DNA of 42,569 bases. Origin: Saprospiraceae bacterium (GTDB taxonomy: Bacteria > Bacteroidota > Bacteroidia > Chitinophagales > Saprospiraceae). The notes beneath the pieces were generated by a model, which saw only the letters and a list, made by a program, of their open reading frames with translations, was not told the origin of the DNA and made no database searches. A program made the position numbers and the translations under genes. Below, piece by piece: positions 25,295-33,855 of the stretch. The stretch lies in the NCBI GenBank assembly GCA_017987975.1, contig JAGNSQ010000010.1, positions 1 to 42,569 on the forward strand, written 5' to 3'. Position 1 is the stretch's first letter, and the number at the start of each line of letters is the position of its first letter.

Positions 25295-27325
25295 ATGATG
25301 ACCACTACTCCACCCTTTGCCGAGTCCATTACACAAGGAATTCCGACCGAAATACCTGCTCAAAGGCCACTGGACAATAGAGTACCGCATGCCCCAAAAA
25401 GGAACATCTCCCTCTTGACTGAAAAAGAATGGCTATTGGCCATAGAAAATGCTCTTCGGTATTTTCCCAGTGAATGGCACAGTCAACTTGCTCAGGAGTT
25501 CAATGAAGAATTGAATACTTATGGCCGTATTTACATGCATCGGTTCAGACCGGAATATGAAATGGTAGCCAGAGCTATCTATGAATATCCTGCCAAAACC
25601 CCCGCGGCTGCAGCTATCATGCTCATGATTCAAAATAACCTTGATCCCAAGGTAGCCAAATATCCACATGAGCTCATTACTTATGGAGGTAATGGAGCCG
25701 TTTTTCAAAATTGGGCTCAGTATCTGCTTACCATGCGATATTTATCTGAAATGGAGGAGGACCAAACGCTGGTTATGTATTCTGGTCACCCGATGGGTCT
25801 CTTTCCATCTCACAAAAATGCTCCGAGGGTTGTTGTTACGAATGGCATGATGATTCCCAACCACTCTTCAAAAGATGACTGGAATAGGTACAATGCAATG
25901 GGTGTTACCTCTTACGGTCAAATGACAGCTGGATCCTATATGTACATTGGTCCTCAGGGCATTGTTCATGGTACTACGATTACGCTCCTCAATGCAGGTA
26001 GAAAACTAAACCCAGGTAGTGCTGACCTTAAAGGAAAAGTGTTTGTCACATCCGGATTAGGGGGTATGTCGGGTGCACAAGCGCTGGCCGGAGTGATAAC
26101 TGGCGCTGTATGTGTGATTGCTGAAGTGGATGAAGATGCCATTCAACAAAGAATAACTGATGGTTATATTCTTGAAGAAAATGTTTACACCGATACCAGT
26201 GCATTGATTGACCGCATCGAAAATGCCCGATCAAAGGGAGAGGCCATCGCACTCATATACAATGGCAACGTTGTAGATTTATGGCAGTCTTTCGTTGAAA
26301 ATAACACCAAAGTAGAATTGGGATCTGATCAGACTTCACTTCACAATATAGATGATTTGGGTTATTGTCCTCAAGGTATCAGTTTTGAAGAAGCAAAAAT
26401 ACTGCTGAATGCTGATAAGCCAAAACTCATGGAAATGATTAGGCAAACCTTGAGAAATCATGTTGAGGCTGTTAATATTATGGTGAACCGGGGCATGTAT
26501 TTTTGGGATTATGGCAATGCCTTCCTCAAAGAAGCGGGTGAGGCAGGATCTGATATTTGGGAAAACAAAGAGGAAGGAAGATATAAATACCCAAGCTATG
26601 TTCAGGACATTATGGGACCGATGTGTTTTGATTATGGTTTTGGGCCATTCCGATGGGTATGTACCTCTGGTGAAAAAACTGATCTTGACCTTACTGATCA
26701 CATTGCGCTTGATGTAATGAACACTTTGATAAAGGATGCTCCTGACAGCATTAAAGGGCAGTTGAATGACAACATTATTTGGATTGAGCAGGCAGATAAA
26801 AACATCCCCATTGTTGGATCAAAATCCAGGATATTGTATGCAGATGCAGAAGGAAGAATAAAAATAGCGATGGCCTTTAATCAAGCTTTACAAAAAGGTG
26901 AAATTAAAGGGCCTATAGTTTTGGGAAGAGACCATCACGATGTGTCTGGGACTGATTCTCCCTACAGAGAGACTTCCAACATCTATGATGGATCTAAATT
27001 TACAGCTGACATGGCAGTTCACAATTTTGTAGGTGATGCTTTCAGAGGCGCCACCTGGGTTTCACTTCACAACGGAGGTGGTGTTGGCTGGGGAGAAGTT
27101 ATCAATGGCGGTTTTGGAATGGTGATAGACGGGAGCGAGCAAAGTGAAGCCAATATTAAATCAATGTTGCACTGGGATGTCAACAATGGAATTGCCAGAA
27201 GAAGTTGGGCAAGAAATGCAGAAGCTATAGAGGCTATACAAAGGGCGATGAAACAGGAGCCCAAATTGCGTATTACCCTTCCTCAGTTAGTTGACGAGGG
27301 TATATTAAAATCTATTACAAAATAG
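25295..27325 (+). CDS. hutU: Urocanate hydratase
   Basis: This 676-residue NAD-dependent enzyme converts urocanate to imidazolone propionate, step two of histidine breakdown. The sequence is of the long Bacteroidota urocanase type. Landmarks are YGGNGAVFQNWAQYLL, MYSGHPMGLFPS and NGMMIPNHS. Others are the NAD-binding GLGGMSGAQA, GVTSYGQMTAGSYMYIGPQG, and the C-terminal GRDHHDVSGTDSPYRET and VSLHNGGGVGWGEVINGGFG. Other hut genes (hutH, hutI, hutG) are absent from the window; it lies instead between xth and a small membrane protein, 5 nt upstream of the latter. The rest of the pathway should be elsewhere in the genome. Length and motifs look complete. Confidence 0.95.
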   Translation: MMTTTPPFAESITQGIPTEIPAQRPLDNRVPHAPKRNISLLTEKEWLLAIENALRYFPSEWHSQLAQEFNEELNTYGRIYMHRFRPEYEMVARAIYEYPAKTPAAAAIMLMIQNNLDPKVAKYPHELITYGGNGAVFQNWAQYLLTMRYLSEMEEDQTLVMYSGHPMGLFPSHKNAPRVVVTNGMMIPNHSSKDDWNRYNAMGVTSYGQMTAGSYMYIGPQGIVHGTTITLLNAGRKLNPGSADLKGKVFVTSGLGGMSGAQALAGVITGAVCVIAEVDEDAIQQRITDGYILEENVYTDTSALIDRIENARSKGEAIALIYNGNVVDLWQSFVENNTKVELGSDQTSLHNIDDLGYCPQGISFEEAKILLNADKPKLMEMIRQTLRNHVEAVNIMVNRGMYFWDYGNAFLKEAGEAGSDIWENKEEGRYKYPSYVQDIMGPMCFDYGFGPFRWVCTSGEKTDLDLTDHIALDVMNTLIKDAPDSIKGQLNDNIIWIEQADKNIPIVGSKSRILYADAEGRIKIAMAFNQALQKGEIKGPIVLGRDHHDVSGTDSPYRETSNIYDGSKFTADMAVHNFVGDAFRGATWVSLHNGGGVGWGEVINGGFGMVIDGSEQSEANIKSMLHWDVNNGIARRSWARNAEAIEAIQRAMKQEPKLRITLPQLVDEGILKSITK

Positions 27326-27330
27326 GTACC

Positions 27331-27837
27331 ATGCTAGACAAAGCCCTCATTATTTACAAGGGAGACCAATATACCTCTTACATCTATCTAGGGCTTAGCT
27401 TGTTTTTTGGAGTCGGGGCTGCTTTTTTGTTTGGATTTACAGTCAAAATAGGTTGGTTTTTTCTTGCAATTGGCCTTTCGATGCTGGCAGTTTTTTCAGT
27501 AGGAAAAGCGGTTTATGTATATTTTAAAGCAAAAGACCGCATCCAGTACTTTCAAAATCTTTCAACCCTTGAAGGCAGCAATCTGGCTAATGAAGTTTTA
27601 TATAACCAGCAAAGATTATTAAAAAAAGGACTCAACAGAAGGCGTTATTTATATACTCTTGTAGGAGGTTTCTTCCTGTTGTTTGGTGGAATAATTTTCG
27701 GAGAAAAAGGATGGGCAATTGGAAGTTTTGTACCTGTTTTGCTGTATGCTGGAATCGAATTTTCTGCCGGATTGTTATCTGAATTCCGACTTTGGGAATA
27801 CCAAAGACAGCTGGAAAAAAAGCAAATCAATCCATAA
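27331..27837 (+). CDS. Small four-helix membrane protein, unknown function
   Basis: This 168-residue protein begins 5 nt after the hutU stop, so it is surely in the same operon. It has two pairs of membrane segments (about 18-38 and 40-62; about 106-124 and 128-147). They are separated by a charged, probably cytosolic helical stretch (FKAKDRIQYFQNLSTLEG...QQRLLKKGLNRRRYL). The C-terminus is also charged (RLWEYQRQLEKKQINP). I do not recognise a family. Link to urocanate or DNA repair is only positional. Confidence 0.8.
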   Translation: MLDKALIIYKGDQYTSYIYLGLSLFFGVGAAFLFGFTVKIGWFFLAIGLSMLAVFSVGKAVYVYFKAKDRIQYFQNLSTLEGSNLANEVLYNQQRLLKKGLNRRRYLYTLVGGFFLLFGGIIFGEKGWAIGSFVPVLLYAGIEFSAGLLSEFRLWEYQRQLEKKQINP

Positions 27838-27870
27838 TATCCTGAAATTGAACTAAAGAGGTGGGTTTTC

Positions 27871-27890
27871 CCGACACTTAAAAGAGTCGG
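27871..27890. repeat. Inverted repeat just upstream of the cca promoter
   Basis: CCGAC and GTCGG are separated by 10 nt (whole repeat 20 bp) and end 10 bp before the -7-like box at 27901. No T run follows on either strand, so a classical terminator is unlikely. An operator or a weak hairpin between operons is possible. Confidence 0.45.
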
Positions 27891-27900
27891 AAAAATAACC

Positions 27901-27908
27901 GATATTTG
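27901..27908 (+). promoter_or_regulatory. -7-like box GATATTTG for the cca gene
   Basis: Seven of eight positions match TAnnTTTG, followed by CGAC. It overlaps the first possible TTG start codon (27906-27908), which argues for a start further downstream. Confidence 0.35.
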
Positions 27909-29354
27909 CGACCTGAATTTTTAACCTTGATCATCAGTATTCAACCATACGAACGAGAAATATTCACCCTGATAGGTGAGACCTCTGCCAAGTTGGGATA
28001 CCCCTCTTATGTGATAGGAGGATTTGTAAGAGATAGACTTCTGGCCCGCAACTCTAAAGACATAGACATCGTCTGCATAGGTGATGGAATCAAACTGGCA
28101 GAACAGGTCTCTTACAAGTTGAGACCCATTCCACGAATCGTTGTATATAAACGTTTTGGAACCGCAATGCTCAAGTACAAGGACCTGGAAATTGAATTTG
28201 TGGGTGCGAGAAAAGAATCTTACCAGTTTGATTCAAGAAAACCAGCCGTGGAAGAAGGCAGCCTTGAAGATGACCAAAACAGAAGAGATTTCACCATCAA
28301 TGCCCTTGCCATTAGTCTCAATGATGATGACTTTGGCACTATCATTGACCCTTTTAACGGACTGGTGCACCTGGAGCAAAAACTCATTAAGACACCTCTC
28401 GAACCAGGTAAAACCTTTTCTGATGATCCTCTAAGAATGCTCAGAGCCATTCGATTTGCTTCACAACTGGGCTTCAGAATTGAAGATGAAACTTATGCAG
28501 CACTTGCTAAAAACAAGAATCGCATTAAAATTATTTCAGCAGAGAGGATATCTTCAGAACTAGGCAAAATTTTAGCATCAGCCCAACCATCTATAGGATT
28601 TAAAAAATTATTCGATACCGGCTTACTTGGCATTATTTTCCCGGAACTAGTTGCTTTGTCAGGTACCGAGACCAAAAACGGGATAGGGCATAAGGATAAC
28701 TTCTACCACACACTCGAAGTAGTTGACAATGTGGCCCGCGATAGCGACAACATTTGGTTAAGATGGGCCGCTTTACTCCACGACATTGCCAAGCCACCTA
28801 CCAAAAAATTCGATGACGTTTTAGGTTGGACCTTCCATGGACATGAGGTACTTGGAGCAATCATGGTACCCCGCATTTTTAAAGCGCTGCGTTTACCGCT
28901 TGATCACAAAATGAAATATGTTCAAAAACTGGTCAGGCTGCATCTCAGGCCTATTGGTCTAACGAAAGAAGAAATAACGGATGCTGCGGTGCGTCGTCTA
29001 GTTTTCGAGGCTGGAGAAGACATAGATGATTTGATGTTGCTTTGCAAAGCGGACATTACGTCTAAAAATGAAGATAAAAAATCGAGATATAGAGATAACT
29101 ACACGCGCCTGCTCGACAAAATAGCCGAAATTGAAGAAAAAGACAAACTCAGAAACTGGCAACCTCCAGTTTCAGGAGAAGATATTATGAATACTTTTGG
29201 CATTGGTCCGTCAAAAGAAGTGGGCATCATTAAAACCGCAATAAGAGAAGCCATTCTGGATGGTATTATTGGAAATAACAAGGACGACGCCAACGCAATG
29301 ATGTTTCGTGAGGCTTCCAAGTTGGGTCTAAAACCAAAAGTTGGATTATACTAG
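27906..29354 (+). CDS. tRNA nucleotidyltransferase / poly(A) polymerase family, with HD domain
   Basis: This protein of up to 482 residues probably adds CCA to tRNA 3' ends. The class II nucleotidyltransferase head has GGFVRDRLL and the metal-binding DIDIV (KDIDIVCIG). The RRDFTINALA segment and the DPLRMLRAIRFASQLGF helix follow, as in CCA-adding enzymes. An HD domain follows, with HTLEVVDNVA and WAALLHDIAKP carrying the HD pair. The tRNA-Glu gene in this window lacks an encoded CCA, which fits the need. No ATG is available: the longest frame starts at a TTG (27906) that overlaps a -7-like box, so a TTG at 27927 or an ATT at 27939 may be the real start. The stop codon overlaps that of the convergent lipoprotein gene within CTAG. 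Confidence 0.9.
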   Translation: MRPEFLTLIISIQPYEREIFTLIGETSAKLGYPSYVIGGFVRDRLLARNSKDIDIVCIGDGIKLAEQVSYKLRPIPRIVVYKRFGTAMLKYKDLEIEFVGARKESYQFDSRKPAVEEGSLEDDQNRRDFTINALAISLNDDDFGTIIDPFNGLVHLEQKLIKTPLEPGKTFSDDPLRMLRAIRFASQLGFRIEDETYAALAKNKNRIKIISAERISSELGKILASAQPSIGFKKLFDTGLLGIIFPELVALSGTETKNGIGHKDNFYHTLEVVDNVARDSDNIWLRWAALLHDIAKPPTKKFDDVLGWTFHGHEVLGAIMVPRIFKALRLPLDHKMKYVQKLVRLHLRPIGLTKEEITDAAVRRLVFEAGEDIDDLMLLCKADITSKNEDKKSRYRDNYTRLLDKIAEIEEKDKLRNWQPPVSGEDIMNTFGIGPSKEVGIIKTAIREAILDGIIGNNKDDANAMMFREASKLGLKPKVGLY

Positions 29355-29713
29355 TTTTTATCCCCAGATACCAACTCAATCATTTTTAGTTGCATCGGAC
29401 TTGCTGCCCTCCTTTCACCGGGAAAGATACGCATCACTTCTCCGGAAATCTTCACCCTTAAGCCCTCCTTGCAATAGATCTCTGGTAACTCGCATGGCTG
29501 CCAGCGATGGTTTTTATCAGTAGATGTCAAAATCCACGTATCCTGCCACTTTGCCACTTCTGCATCAATGTTTGTTATTACTTCTTCTACAGCCCGATCT
29601 GCAAAACAGTCTTGGCTTAATGGCATTTCACCTGGATTCTTTTTCACTGTTCGACTACAAGAGATAGGGATAACAGCTAAAATAAGCGGAAACAACAAAT
29701 GAATTGATTTCAT
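29351..29713 (-). CDS. Small lipoprotein, unknown function
   Basis: This 120-residue protein starts at the ATG at 29713, which begins the lipoprotein signal MKSIHLLFPLILAVIPISC with Cys at position 19. The mature part has a charged helix (DRAVEEVITNIDAEVAKWQD) and a beta-rich C-terminus (TWILTSTDKNHRW, LRVKISGEVMRIFPG), with two further cysteines (CELPEIYC). The gene ends inside the last codons of the cca gene: the two TAG stop codons share CTAG. I do not recognise a family. An ATG nine codons upstream is possible but would spoil the signal. Confidence 0.7.
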   Translation of the reverse strand: MKSIHLLFPLILAVIPISCSRTVKKNPGEMPLSQDCFADRAVEEVITNIDAEVAKWQDTWILTSTDKNHRWQPCELPEIYCKEGLRVKISGEVMRIFPGERRAASPMQLKMIELVSGDKN

Positions 29714-29900
29714 CAATATGGGTTTTAAAAGTGTAAGCAACCACTTTTGGCATGAAAATGGAGTTCTGATTAAGCTAATATTTGCAATATTAGAGTTTCA
29801 TTTACAATTAATTACATTTTCCTTACCATCAAAAGTTAAAGTTTTTTTAAAGAGGGGGGTAAAAGTAACCCATCTCTTGTATTTATCGCTTAATCTATAT

Positions 29901-29908
29901 TATTTTTG
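29901..29908 (+). promoter_or_regulatory. Promoter TTG-N21-TATTTTTG for the thioredoxin-fold gene
   Basis: A TTG at 29877-29879 and the exact -7 box TATTTTTG are 21 nt apart. The ATG at 29936 follows 27 nt later. Confidence 0.55.
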
Positions 29909-29935
29909 TCACACTGAATTTCCTTAGAGTTGAAC

Positions 29936-30502
29936 ATGTCATTTAGATTGATAGTTGGAGTTTTCCTCGTGATAGCTGGGTCGCAGTTGTCTGCCCAGAA
30001 TAAAATCAGGTGGATGAGTTGGGAAGAAGCACTCAAGAAACAAGAAAAAGCCCCTAAAAAGCTTTTTATAGATGTTTACACCGAATGGTGTGGATGGTGT
30101 AAAAAGATGGAACAATCTACCTTTGGCGAAGATCATGTAGCCAAATACATCAATCAGAATTATTACGCGATTCGTTTTGACGCTGAATACAAAAATCCGA
30201 TTGAGTTTAAAAATAACACTTACAATTTTGTTAAAACATTTAAAGGAGGTTACCACGAACTAGCGGCACTACTTTTGCAAGGTAAGTTGAGTTATCCTTC
30301 TTTGGTTTTTTTGGATGAAGAATTAAATTTAATTCAAACCATACCCGGCTTTCAGGATTCGGAGAGTTTTGATATGATCATACATTACTTTGCAGGTGAT
30401 CATTATAAAACTACACCGTGGCGAAAATTTACAAAATCATACATACCATGCGATAAGATGGGCTATCCGGCAAAAGGTAGCGGAGGTAAAAACGAACCTT
30501 AA
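29936..30502 (+). CDS. Secreted thioredoxin-fold protein (CGWC)
   Basis: This 188-residue protein begins MSFRLIVGVFLVIAGSQLSAQ, a signal peptide, so it acts in the periplasm or beyond. The redox motif Cys52-Gly-Trp-Cys55 sits in DVYTEWCGWCKKMEQSTF, as in thioredoxin-like DUF255/DsbD-gamma-type proteins. The cis-proline region is LSYPSLVFLDEE. It probably reduces or forms disulfides in exported proteins. A TTG two codons upstream (29930) is possible, but the ATG is better. It has its own promoter. The stop codon lies 9 nt from the convergent rarA stop, without a hairpin. Confidence 0.85.
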   Translation: MSFRLIVGVFLVIAGSQLSAQNKIRWMSWEEALKKQEKAPKKLFIDVYTEWCGWCKKMEQSTFGEDHVAKYINQNYYAIRFDAEYKNPIEFKNNTYNFVKTFKGGYHELAALLLQGKLSYPSLVFLDEELNLIQTIPGFQDSESFDMIIHYFAGDHYKTTPWRKFTKSYIPCDKMGYPAKGSGGKNEP

Positions 30503-30511
30503 TAAAATTTC

Positions 30512-31771
30512 TTATTTTTTAGTAAATCTGGCCAACAGCAGCCTGTACTTTTCCTCAGCAGCATTTTCACCCGGCTTGTAAAATTCTATATTTCCCAATT
30601 CTTCTGGCAAATAGCTCGTATTCACAAAATTATCTTTAAAATCGTGGGCATATTGGTAGTCTTTCCCATATCCTAGTTCTTTCATTAATGAGGTGGGTGC
30701 ATTTCTCAAATGTAGCGGAATTGGGACATTTCCATTTTTTCTCACTTCTTCCAATGCTGAATCAATGGCCAAATAGGCTGAATTAGATTTTGGGCTACAA
30801 GCCAGATAAATGGCAGTTTGCGACATAATAATTCTGCCTTCCGGCATACCAATATTGTGGACCGCTTGAAAACAGGCATTGGCAATTAACAAGGCATTGG
30901 GATTGGCCAAGCCGATATCCTCGGCTGCCAGAATGATCATTCTTCTGCAAAGGAATAAGGGGTCTTCTCCCCCTTCAATCATCCTGGCCATGTAATAAAT
31001 AGCGGCATCTGCGCTTGATCCTCTGACCGATTTAATAAAAGCAGAGATCAGATCATAGTGCATTTCACCCTCTTTGTCGTAAATAGACAAATTTTGATGT
31101 ACTACTGCCTGTACTTTTTCATCATCCAGTTCATCGCCAGTTTCTGCATTACCCGCGACCAATTCAAGGATGTTATACAATTTTCTTCCATCACCACCGG
31201 ATAAACGCAACATAGCATTGTAGCTGGCAACCCGCAATTTTTTTTCCGCCAAAACTTTATCCGTGGTCAGTGCCTTTGTGACCATGCTTATGAGATCTTC
31301 TTTTGAAAGGTGCTGAAGTACATACACCTGACAACGGGATAACAAGGCTGGTATAACCTCAAAAGATGGATTTTCAGTGGTAGCTCCAATTAGGGTTACA
31401 ATTCCTTTTTCGACAGCGCCTAAAAGACTGTCTTGTTGCGATTTTGAAAATCGATGAATTTCATCAATGAATAAAATGGGTGCTGTTCTTTGAAATAAGT
31501 TAGCCTGAGAGGCCTTGTCTATGGTATCCCTGATATCTTTTACACCGCTGTTGATGGCAGAAAGGGCAAAAAAAGGCCTACCTAACTCCTGGGCAACAAT
31601 ATTGGCAAGTGTTGTCTTACCTACGCCTGGCGGACCCCATAAAATGAAAGATGGCACACTGCCGGTGCTGATAATTTTAGCTAAAACACTTCCAGGCCCA
31701 ACTAAATGATGTTGGCCTATGTAATCGCTTAAAGTATTGGGTCGCATTCTTTCAGCCAAAGGGGCAGCCAT
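30512..31771 (-). CDS. rarA: Replication-associated recombination protein A (AAA+ ATPase)
   Basis: This 419-residue clamp-loader-like AAA+ protein acts at stalled replication forks. It begins [20 protein letters not shown], followed by Walker [10 protein letters not shown] (46-54) and Walker [10 protein letters not shown] (Asp103-Glu104). Sensor 1 is [13 protein letters not shown], and [10 protein letters not shown] follows. The C-terminal tetramerisation part is the MgsA/RarA type ([29 protein letters not shown]). The ATG at 31771 is chosen because homology begins there. The preceding PorE-like gene ends one base earlier (TAG-C-ATG), so translation is probably coupled. Confidence 0.96.
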   Translation of the reverse strand: MAAPLAERMRPNTLSDYIGQHHLVGPGSVLAKIISTGSVPSFILWGPPGVGKTTLANIVAQELGRPFFALSAINSGVKDIRDTIDKASQANLFQRTAPILFIDEIHRFSKSQQDSLLGAVEKGIVTLIGATTENPSFEVIPALLSRCQVYVLQHLSKEDLISMVTKALTTDKVLAEKKLRVASYNAMLRLSGGDGRKLYNILELVAGNAETGDELDDEKVQAVVHQNLSIYDKEGEMHYDLISAFIKSVRGSSADAAIYYMARMIEGGEDPLFLCRRMIILAAEDIGLANPNALLIANACFQAVHNIGMPEGRIIMSQTAIYLACSPKSNSAYLAIDSALEEVRKNGNVPIPLHLRNAPTSLMKELGYGKDYQYAHDFKDNFVNTSYLPEELGNIEFYKPGENAAEEKYRLLLARFTKK

Positions 31772-31772
31772 G

Positions 31773-33752
31773 CTATAAAATTTTGAAGGTAGTTCTACGA
31801 TTAGACAAGTGTTCTGTCTCAGTGCAGGCATCGCAGGGACAATTGTTAAAAAGCCGGGATTCTCCCATCCCAACCGGAACTAGTCTTTCAATCGAGATTC
31901 CTTTCTCAACCAAATATTCCACTGCCGATTTTGCTCTTTTTTGGGATAGAATTTCATTGTATTCAACCTCTCCCCTGCAATCAGTATGAGAAACAAGTTC
32001 TATGCTTATAGAAGGATTCGATTTTAGCATTATTGACAATGCATCCAAAGCAGGCTTGGCCTCTTCGGTTATGTTCCACTTGTCGTATTCGTAATAAATA
32101 TTGTTCAACACAATTTCTTTTCCTTTATACACCTTGTGTAATTCAACTTCTTTATTGATTGTAACTGAGTTACCATTGTCAATAGCACGAATTTGCTGGG
32201 TTGTCAATTCGATTTTCGAAACAAGAAAAGAGTCTTTACCAACAACAATCTCATACACTTTCTCGGGTAATAAATTGGTTAGTACCAAACCATTTTTATC
32301 CGCGCGAAATTGAGTTCTGACGCCACCTTCTTTAATAAAAACCTGAGCAAACGGAACGGCAGTTTTACCGACCCTCAAATCATTTGGGTCATCATTTTTG
32401 TATATAGGTGTCACTACTTTTAAAGCAAGGTAAATATCAAAATCTGCCAAACTATCGGCACTTTTACTATTTTCTATTGCAGCCGGAATATCTGTTTGAC
32501 TTTGATAAAATCTATAGCCATATAACTCATCTCTCCCTTCATTACCTCTGGATGAAGTAAAATAACCTTGCTGCACAGTTTTCAAATTACGGGGAGATGT
32601 TCGATCTATGAGCAAACTAAAATCGTCACCTCCTGAATTATAGGGAGGCGGAAGTCTGATGGGTTTTGACCACTTACCTTCAGCAGATAAATACGTTTTA
32701 AATAAATCCAATCCGCCCATTCCATCATCTCTGTTTGAAGAAAAATACAAAGTGTCACCATCCGACGTGGGAAAAAATTCATCAAAGGGTGTATTGATAG
32801 TCTCTGGCATCAGATCCGGGTTCGACCAGGTTTGACCATCCCAGACGGCATACCACAAATCACCCCCGGCCCCATCTCCATTTACAGCGGCAAATACCAA
32901 CACACTGTCTGATTCAATCAAACAGGGTTGACCATAGTTAACATTAGGTAGGCACAAAGGTAAAATTTCAGGATCCGACCAAATTCCTTCGTTCCTATGA
33001 CTTATCATTAACTTACAATAATCGTGTTTATCGCCTTCAACCCCAAAACATCTAGTAAATATCATGGTTTGAAAGTCTTTGGTGAAACATGGTGTTCCTT
33101 CGTTTGCTTCTGTATTGATCACCGAGTCAAATCTTTTAACGCTTCTGCTCTCCTTGTCCACAAGGTATAGGTCAGAATATTTGTTGCCGGTCCAATTGTA
33201 ACGCTTACCTCCTGTAGACTCTTCTCTGTCTGAACTGATCACTAAAAAGTCATCATCGTAATTCACTGCACCATAGTCTGAATAATAAGAGTCACTCCAA
33301 ATTTTTTCAATATTAAAAGTAGAGGGCGTTTGAGATTGAAGTAAGAGCAGCGACTTACAAATTTCGATTTGTCTTTTGGCTTCCTGGGCTATCGAAGAAA
33401 TACTTCTCAGACCTTCGAACGAGGCAATGGCCTGATCGTACTTCATTAAGTTTTTAAGCGTATATGCTTTTTGAAGGGTCGCCTCTGGACCGTGATTGTT
33501 TTTTTCAGCCAGCACAAACCATTCCAATGCCTGCGGATAATCTAAAAGCTTGACATAACATTTACCTATTAACAACTGCTTAGGTGATTTAAGCTCTGCT
33601 TTACCAAGCTGTTCCGTTTCTTTTTTAAGCAACCCAATAGCAGTAGCATACTGCTTCATTTGGTAAGCAGTCGTGCCATCTTTTATCCTGGTATTTGAAC
33701 CACAGGAATAAAATGACCATATCAGGAGAAAAAATATTGGTTTTAGCCTCAT
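31773..33752 (-). CDS. PorE-like outer-membrane lipoprotein (TPR, PD40 propeller, CTR-like, OmpA)
   Basis: This 659-residue lipoprotein has the signal MRLKPIFFLLIWSFYSC with Cys17. The domain order is TPR-like repeats (about 20-135; TAYQMKQYATAIGLL, YPQALEWFVLAEKNN, YDQAIASFEGL), then a PD40/WD40-like propeller (about 155-430; DTLYFSSNRDDGMGGLDLF). A carboxypeptidase-regulatory-like sandwich (about 455-545) and an OmpA peptidoglycan-binding domain (about 550-659; ISIELVSHTDCRGEVEYNEILSQKRAKSAVEYL) follow. This is the architecture described for PorE (PG1058) of Porphyromonas gingivalis, which anchors the type IX secretion system to peptidoglycan. The T9SS cargo in this window makes that role plausible, but paralogs of this design are common. 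A promoter overlaps the first 20 nt upstream of the ATG. rarA follows after one base. Confidence 0.85.
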   Translation of the reverse strand: MRLKPIFFLLIWSFYSCGSNTRIKDGTTAYQMKQYATAIGLLKKETEQLGKAELKSPKQLLIGKCYVKLLDYPQALEWFVLAEKNNHGPEATLQKAYTLKNLMKYDQAIASFEGLRSISSIAQEAKRQIEICKSLLLLQSQTPSTFNIEKIWSDSYYSDYGAVNYDDDFLVISSDREESTGGKRYNWTGNKYSDLYLVDKESRSVKRFDSVINTEANEGTPCFTKDFQTMIFTRCFGVEGDKHDYCKLMISHRNEGIWSDPEILPLCLPNVNYGQPCLIESDSVLVFAAVNGDGAGGDLWYAVWDGQTWSNPDLMPETINTPFDEFFPTSDGDTLYFSSNRDDGMGGLDLFKTYLSAEGKWSKPIRLPPPYNSGGDDFSLLIDRTSPRNLKTVQQGYFTSSRGNEGRDELYGYRFYQSQTDIPAAIENSKSADSLADFDIYLALKVVTPIYKNDDPNDLRVGKTAVPFAQVFIKEGGVRTQFRADKNGLVLTNLLPEKVYEIVVGKDSFLVSKIELTTQQIRAIDNGNSVTINKEVELHKVYKGKEIVLNNIYYEYDKWNITEEAKPALDALSIMLKSNPSISIELVSHTDCRGEVEYNEILSQKRAKSAVEYLVEKGISIERLVPVGMGESRLFNNCPCDACTETEHLSNRRTTFKIL

Positions 33753-33765
33753 GGTGTATTCATAC

Positions 33766-33773
33766 CAAAGATA
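33766..33773 (-). promoter_or_regulatory. -7 box TATCTTTG for the PorE-like-rarA operon
   Basis: This exact TAnnTTTG match on the minus strand ends 13 nt before the ATG at 33752, implying a very short leader. It lies downstream of the secDF terminator. Confidence 0.6.
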
Positions 33774-33801
33774 GATAAAATTGATGTATTGGTATAAAAC
33801 G

Positions 33802-33834
33802 AAAAGCCCTGGCATTGTTTTATACCAGGGCTTT
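33802..33834 (-). terminator. Intrinsic terminator of secDF
   Basis: AAAGCCCTGG pairs with CCAGGGCTTT (12-nt loop) between the secDF stop and the next promoter, 22 nt after the stop. The T run on the minus strand is short (TTTTCGTTTT). Confidence 0.75.
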
Positions 33835-33855
33835 GAAACTTATGATTTTAATATT

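Noticed and set aside
27866-27895. CCGAC/GTCGG hairpin as the intrinsic terminator of xth-hutU
   Set aside because: The T run is missing on the plus strand (AAAAA follows); kept as an inverted repeat only.
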